From assembly GCA_021234155.1 (NCBI GenBank), contig JAJEKV010000051.1:2110754-2174753 (forward strand): a stretch of DNA of 64,000 nucleotides. Reading direction: 5' to 3'. The notes under the pieces were generated by a model. The model ran no database searches and was not told the DNA's origin. It worked only from the letters and a program-made list of their open reading frames with translations. Position 1 is the stretch's first letter, and each line of letters begins with the position of its first letter. The translations under genes were made by a program, and so were the position numbers. This stretch comes from Isoetes taiwanensis. Taxonomy: Eukaryota > Streptophyta > Lycopodiopsida > Isoetales > Isoetaceae. Below are positions 58,746-64,000 of the stretch, in pieces.

Positions 58746-60459
58746 TGTGACGTTCCAGCGGTATACGCTCCGGGACGTATATTGTAATCGCCACGCCACG
58801 CCGTATACCGCCACCCGATTGACGATAATGCGCCAACGTATAGCCTAGTGGGTAGCCCCTAGGGGGCAACTTGCTAAGAATGTGCATTAGTATTAATGTG
58901 CACATTTTCCAATGTACACATTAATGTGGGCACACATTTCCATGTGGCCACTTGATGCCAAGTGGGCCATACCCATAGGTGCAATTAATGTGCACATTTT
59001 CCAATGTACACATTCATTAATGTGCACACATTTCCATGTGAGCACATTTGGGTGCACACATTTCCATGGGGCACATTTGGCCACCTAGCCCTTAAAGGCA
59101 AGTGGGCCCATTACCAATTATCCCACATGCCAAAAGGGGATAATTGGAAACCCTAGCCCCCTTGTCTATATAGGGTTGGAAACCCTAACTAACCTAATTT
59201 TTCGATTTTAGGGCTTTAGAACTCTGTTTTTGGTCCGCCTCAACAGCCAAAAAACCGCATCCCGAACTTCATTTGGGAGAATTGCAACCTTGGTTTCTCT
59301 AGATTCGAGCGTCTCAGCAGGATGGTCGAGCTCAGGTCAGGAGGAACCCCTCAAGGATCAGGTATTTGGCCAATTAGATAGTCTAAACCCTATTTTAGGC
59401 ATTGAATCGAGAGGGTTTAGCCTATTAGATTGCCCATAGCGACCTTCTAGAACTCTAGATAGCGATTCTAACTAAAGAACCTAACTCTATGATATAGATT
59501 AGATCTTGTTCTTTAGTTCTTAAATGATGTATATGGATGATGTATCTCTGTGAACTCCTTGTATTGGGAAGGGGGGTAGAGACCTAAAGCTTTATAGTTG
59601 ATGCTCCTAGAGTAGCCTCTCTAGCACACCGTAGATGCGGCTGCTGTGCACAAGAGCCACACCCGGTTGTGGGTGAAGGGGCCGACCGGGCTTATAAGGA
59701 GGTTCATGTTCGACACTTGAACGACCCCTCCGGTGTGTAAAAAGACCGCCGGGGTCACGCGTGACTAGGTCTAATGGCTTGCCACCGCGTGTGGGCAAGG
59801 CATGGGCTCGACACTCGTGAGGTGGTGAATATGACCTTCCATTGAGTTCAAGTCGAATCTGGCAAAGGGCCCTCTAGTCACCTTGAGTCAGCATTGTAGA
59901 TCTCTGGAGGGAGAAATCCCTACCTGCCCCATCGGAACTGGGGAGATGTAACCCAGGAGATAGCCCCCTTGGCTATGCATCCGGCGGGCAACAGTCAGGT
60001 CCCAACACTTTTCAACCTACTCTGCAAAGTGTGCACCGGAGGGGCGGATGGAGTGGACAACCCTAGGCCATGTTCTTATGCCAGCCAAATCCATTGCCAT
60101 GAATTCTGTCTGCAATGAACTCTGGAGACCCAAGCTTGTCAGTCCATCCCTGTGTCTGAGCCTTGGGTAGGATTCCCTAGGTGATGTGCTGATCTTTGTC
60201 TATGCAGATATGTGGAGGACCATCCTTCGCGATGGTCATATGATGTTGATGTATGTGCTACTGACATGTATGTTTACGCTTCCGCAGCTAGGTAGGCCCT
60301 GAGGGAGACGGGGTGCAATGACCCTTCCACTCTTCCCACTGGAACCCGTTATGGTTGCAGTGTCATGTGGAGGGCCCTGTATTGGCACGGAGCTGGTATG
60401 GGGGATGAACTCCTGGTTGTATACGGTGAGTGCACCGTATACGAGTAGGGGACGTCACA
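58746..60459 (+). repeat. 3' LTR of gypsy C
   Basis: TGTGACGTTCCAG...GGGACGTCACA, 1714 bp, followed by target duplication AACTA (60460-60464). See the 5' LTR for the pattern of differences. Confidence 0.95.
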
Positions 60460-61062
60460 AACTATATTTTCTTCTCGTTCTTATCAGCTGAAGCTGCATT
60501 CTTGGGTCAGTTAGATTAATAATGCAGTCCTCCACAAATATAACATCCATTCGTTGGCCCTTTATTTTGCTCTTACTTGGCCTTCTGTCCATTATTCGAG
60601 CGTTTCCCATTCCTTCCATTAAACCTTGACTTCCGCTCATCACATCCTCTTTTATTTTTATTATCTTTCCTATTTTCAAAATTTTCATGCTTCAATCTTT
60701 TTTGTTCCCGAGATGGCACTCCATCCCAAATAACTAATTTGCGGGTCTTGGGATTTAATTTCCATGCTCCTGCTTTCTTAATTGCATCTTCCATATTGGC
60801 TGGTTCAATAAGATCTAGCTCTGCAAATATTTCTTCCTTGAAAACATTCACAAGCTTTCTAAAAAGCTCATTTTCACTAACTTGCAAACCCAAATGACTA
60901 AACTTCATATAAGAATCAGATACAGTTTTCCGTCATCCTGTTTGACAAGATCCCACTTATTTTGCAATATCCAATGATAATTTGCAGGCAAATAATGTGC
61001 TTCGAATGCGCTGCGGAATACTTTCCATGAGTTGACCTCTGGTTGCATCAATGATCAAAAAT
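60460..61062 (-). pseudogene. Gypsy element B, gag part, right fragment
   Basis: Continues element B on the far side of element C. 60455-60908 reads FSHLGLQVSENELFRKLVN, EEIFAELDLIEPANMEDAI and RKLVIWDGVPSREQKR, colinear with element A gag but with frameshifts. It is truncated at about 61062 (N-terminal part and LTR missing). Confidence 0.85.
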
Positions 61063-62090
61063 TACTTTGAAACACAAACGAAGAAAAACTGAAATTGATA
61101 CCATATGGAATTAAGCTCTCCTGCTCCAATTCTGAGTCCTATGCCATTGCTTGCTACTGTACCTAGTCTGAATTGAGTCTAAGTTGAAGAATTCTTGCAT
61201 ATTTGTTGAGCTAGCAAGATAAAGACTTCTTGTCTGGATTTGAGCTCGGTTGGGAGGCAAATCATCTCCTAAAGATTGGAGTATCTATTTCAGTTTTTCT
61301 ACTTTTTGTATTTCAAAGTAATTTTTTATCGTAACAATTATTTATAATGGAAGATATCAGCCTATTCTTGAATCCTCCCTTTTGGCTGTGAAATGTCAAG
61401 AATGCACCAAGAAAGGGAAAGAAGCAGATGCACACCGATATTCGATAGCGCAAGCTCCCAAAACAAAGGCAAAATGGAATTGTATTAAAACGTATAGTGA
61501 GAATACAAGATATACAAAGGGCGAGCAATATTAATTGCTCCCGTTATCAACCACTTCTAATTATGCCGTAACTTATGTGTTCATATGAACCACAATTAAA
61601 CCACGGTCCATTTCATCTAAATGCCCTTATATTTTGCGTATTTACCAAAATTGGCCTTGTACTTCAATTACTAACAAAATAGCGATGTATTGTCCCGTAT
61701 TTACCTAAATGCCCCCCAATTATTTACGAAATTATCAAAATTCCTTTCAATTACATTAAAATCTATCAAATACCCTCCCCCCCTCCTCGTAAACATAGAC
61801 ACATTAACAAAAAAATTGATACATGATGCCATTTTAAGAGAATTGATTGCTAGAACATACATTTTGAATCAATTGAAGTGAGCCACACCTCTATATGTGT
61901 TCAAATAAGAAGTTCAACTATACCATGATGGGCATAATCTTGGACACGATCTCTTTTCTCGAAGATTGTAGTTATTGCATGAGCACAAGGTAATCCAATG
62001 CATCTCCATTATGAGGCATGTGCATGTACTTACCTCTAGATCTGCTACACGAGACTCATTACCACTTGTTGTCATACATTGATTTCTGAC
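61063..62090. other. Intergenic; possible reversed LTR scrap and dispersed repeat
   Basis: 61190-61300 (GGTTGGGAGGCAAATC, TCTCCTAAAGATTGGAGTAT) resembles the gypsy A LTR (22725-22765) in the opposite orientation. 61617-61830 resembles 39440-39560. No protein domain. Confidence 0.45.
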
Positions 62091-62109
62091 TTAGTAATGT
62101 GATAGACAA

Positions 62110-62345
62110 CTCTAGGTCCACATTTGGCAATTGTTTTCTGCTTGCCAATGCTGCCATTGCTTGGATCAACAAGAAATAGGGCCATGTATCTCTTTCATCC
62201 ACTGAAGCGGAGTATGTTGCAGCATCTACAGCAGCCCGTGAGATCATTAGTTTGAAGGACTTTCTTGCTAGCATTGGGCAATGCACTCCTGGACCAGCAA
62301 GGATGCTTATGGATAACAAAGATGACATTGATTGGTGCTCCACTG
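62110..62345 (+). pseudogene. Copia RNase H fragment
   Basis: Plus-strand frame reads NSRSTFGNCFLLANAAIAW, INKK, stop, GHVSLSSTEAEYVAASTAA, REIISLKDFLASIG, LMDNKDDI. These are the conserved DRKSTSG-like, SKKQ and SSTEAEY motifs of Ty1/copia RNase H. One in-frame stop replaces the Q of KKQ. No flanking LTR or other domains, so it is an isolated scrap, distinct from the element at 34.5-39.3 kb. Confidence 0.85.
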
Positions 62346-64000
62346 AAGTATGGCATCCAAAATCTAAGCCCGGGGGGTTCACCTCTATGTAAAGGGGATA
62401 TGGCATGTGCGTTCCAGGGGTCAGGAGAAACCCCTCCGTATACGGCTCGCCCCCCATAGAAACCCCTATGTATACAGTCTGGTGTTGGTGAAAAATAATA
62501 CCTGATTCCATACTTTTACGCCTAGTCCAATCCCCATTGACCCTACCCTTAACCGTATTTTTACGTCAAGTATATCACTAATGTAGCCTACCCTCTACCT
62601 TACATTTACATTCAACCTCCAAATTTTGCAAGCTCCACAAGGTTGGTTGCATACCAATGCTAAATTCATATTAGTTGAACTTGATTTCAGCCAAATTGCA
62701 CATCTGGGATTTCTTTTGTGCCTGTAGAGTGGTTGCATAGGACTAGAGGACTGTAAGAGCTCCTTGACATGAAGGCTAAGAACTATAGGCATATGTTCCA
62801 TAAGATCAATGTTTTTATATTATCTACTCCCAATTAACTTCTAAGTATTCTATGCTTGACCCAAACATGCTTAAAATTCAAGGCAATAGTTTAACTCAAG
62901 GTTTAGGGTTCAATGGTTCAATGGTCCCTCTTAGTTCAATGGTGGTCACTCAAAAAAAAAAAAGGGAACACCAACGGTTCCTCTTACTCCAAACACTAAC
63001 ACTCGTTAGAGCTTGAGACTTTGTCCATCCTGGCGTTACCCAGGCCCAAGCCCCTAATCCTAGCATTAAAGAACCTAAGTACCAATATTAGCCTAAAAGC
63101 TCTTTGAGACTAAGACAAGCCTAATGGGGATCAAGTTTGATACCAAACTAAGCTTATCCTTTGTCGTAAAAAGCCGAGGCATGATCCTTATGATAGTATA
63201 TTGATTAAGCCAATGAGCATGCAGAATGTTCCCATCCAATAGCATTTATTTAACCATTTTATTCTATCCAGATTCACACTTAACTTAGCATGAATTAATT
63301 GCTAAAATGAACAATGAGTTACAAATCTTTCTTCATATTAGCATTTTATGTAAGACCAAGGGCCATAAATACATAATATGTATATGTTTTTAAAACAAAA
63401 GAACAGACTAAGAGGGCTATTCCCGAGATTATAGCATAACATGCATGAGGCCAAAACCCAACATTTTTTTGCCATCAAGCTATTGAATCAGAAAATCTAC
63501 ATGCCCTTTATAAGTTACATTCCAGATTTTGTGCTCCAACTAGACTTTATAAGAATTAAGAACAACCAATGTATTGCCTAAATGTAAAAACTAGATAGAC
63601 ATAAATTCCAAAAAGATTTTCTCCTTTAGTATTACTGCAGAGAATCATCATCGAATTTGAACTCGAACTTGTACATCCGAATTTTCTTTTGCTACCTGCA
63701 GCCAAACCAATCATATGTTAGCCTAATGAGGGTAAATATGAAGCAGCTAGCAGGTAAGCGGGGCAAAACTCTGTTTTTATCCGTTTCCTTTCGTGTTTAA
63801 GAGTCTTTCTTGAGGGACTACTTTCAGCAAATAATCCTAGATACAAGTCTCTTTAGCACCAAATACTTAGTCAACAAAACATGACACATATTTAACCAGA
63901 CTAGTTCAAACAAATTCTAGAACTAGAATGGATTCATGCAAGTAAGAAACCATAGTCAAAGAATTTCGTAATTTTAAAACATGACAGTCTTGAATACCAT
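62346..64000. other. No gene seen
   Basis: AT-rich sequence with an A-run at 62953-62964 and no recognisable ORF, terminal repeat or RNA gene. A short inverted motif CCCCT-CGTATACGG lies near 62430-62440. Confidence 0.4.

Larger units (their letters stand above)
47076..60459 (+). mobile_element. Ty3/gypsy chromovirus element C, 13.4 kb, complete ends
   Basis: Full-length element: LTRs 47076-48791 and 58746-60459 with ends TGTGACGT...ACGTCACA, target duplication AACTA on both sides, a primer site at 48794-48805 and a purine tract before the 3' LTR. The internal region (9.95 kb) holds two leader modules, gag, protease, RT, RNase H, integrase and a chromodomain, all plus strand and in gypsy order. 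It is longer than usual for the class because about 4.8 kb precede the recognisable gag. Frames are heavily broken, but many breaks coincide with CAG/CTG changes. Nested in element B, so it is younger than B. Confidence 0.95.

Overview
This window looks like repeat-dense nuclear DNA of a land plant. Three things point that way: a complete plant group A MAP kinase kinase gene with eight exons, Ty1/copia and Ty3/gypsy elements whose primer sites match plant initiator tRNA-Met (TGGTATCAGAGC), and a plant L1-type LINE with a C-terminal zf-RVT domain. The species cannot be named from the sequence. Only one gene appears intact, the MKK6-like kinase on the minus strand at 40057-42712. Its eight exons splice in frame to a 340-residue kinase. 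A second host-gene trace, the start of an eIF1/SUI1 gene, lies at 18407-18615 and is incomplete.

Layout. 36-17.3k is one L1-type LINE on the minus strand. Its 3' part (C-terminal ORF2) plus about 600 bp of foreign spacer is repeated four times head-to-tail (231-12558, period about 3.08 kb). Its 5' part (RT fingers, endonuclease, ORF1) follows at 13.26-17.2k. 17.3-18.6k is the eIF1 5' end with a pyrimidine-rich leader, and 19.28-19.52k is an array of perfect palindromes. 20.0-23.2k is a truncated gypsy element (A, minus). 23.2-32.7k is a cluster of one non-coding LTR retrotransposon family in both orientations; one of its LTRs is split by a 3.5-kb PIF/Harbinger-like DNA transposon with a TAA target duplication. 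34.4-39.4k is a decayed copia element (minus) sitting inside a long (AC)n microsatellite. 40.06-42.71k is the kinase. 42.7-46.0k is mostly unassigned, with a small MITE-like hairpin and a GC-rich stem-loop. 46.0-61.06k is a decayed gypsy element (B, minus) split by a 13.4-kb chromodomain gypsy element (C, plus) with 1.7-kb LTRs and a perfect 5-bp target duplication. 61-64k is unassigned apart from a copia RNase H scrap.

Two signals deserve most attention. First, differences between duplicate copies (LTR pairs, LINE units) fall overwhelmingly at CAG/CTG trinucleotides, which appear as CG, CCG or CGA in one copy. Even a tRNA primer site is hit. This looks more like systematic consensus error at plant CHG-methylation sites than like mutation, and it may account for many of the apparent frameshifts. 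Second, the leader of gypsy C carries four copies of a two-tier hairpin in two pairs, each pair upstream of a TATA-like box. This suggests two promoter-like modules inside one element; I do not recognise the arrangement.
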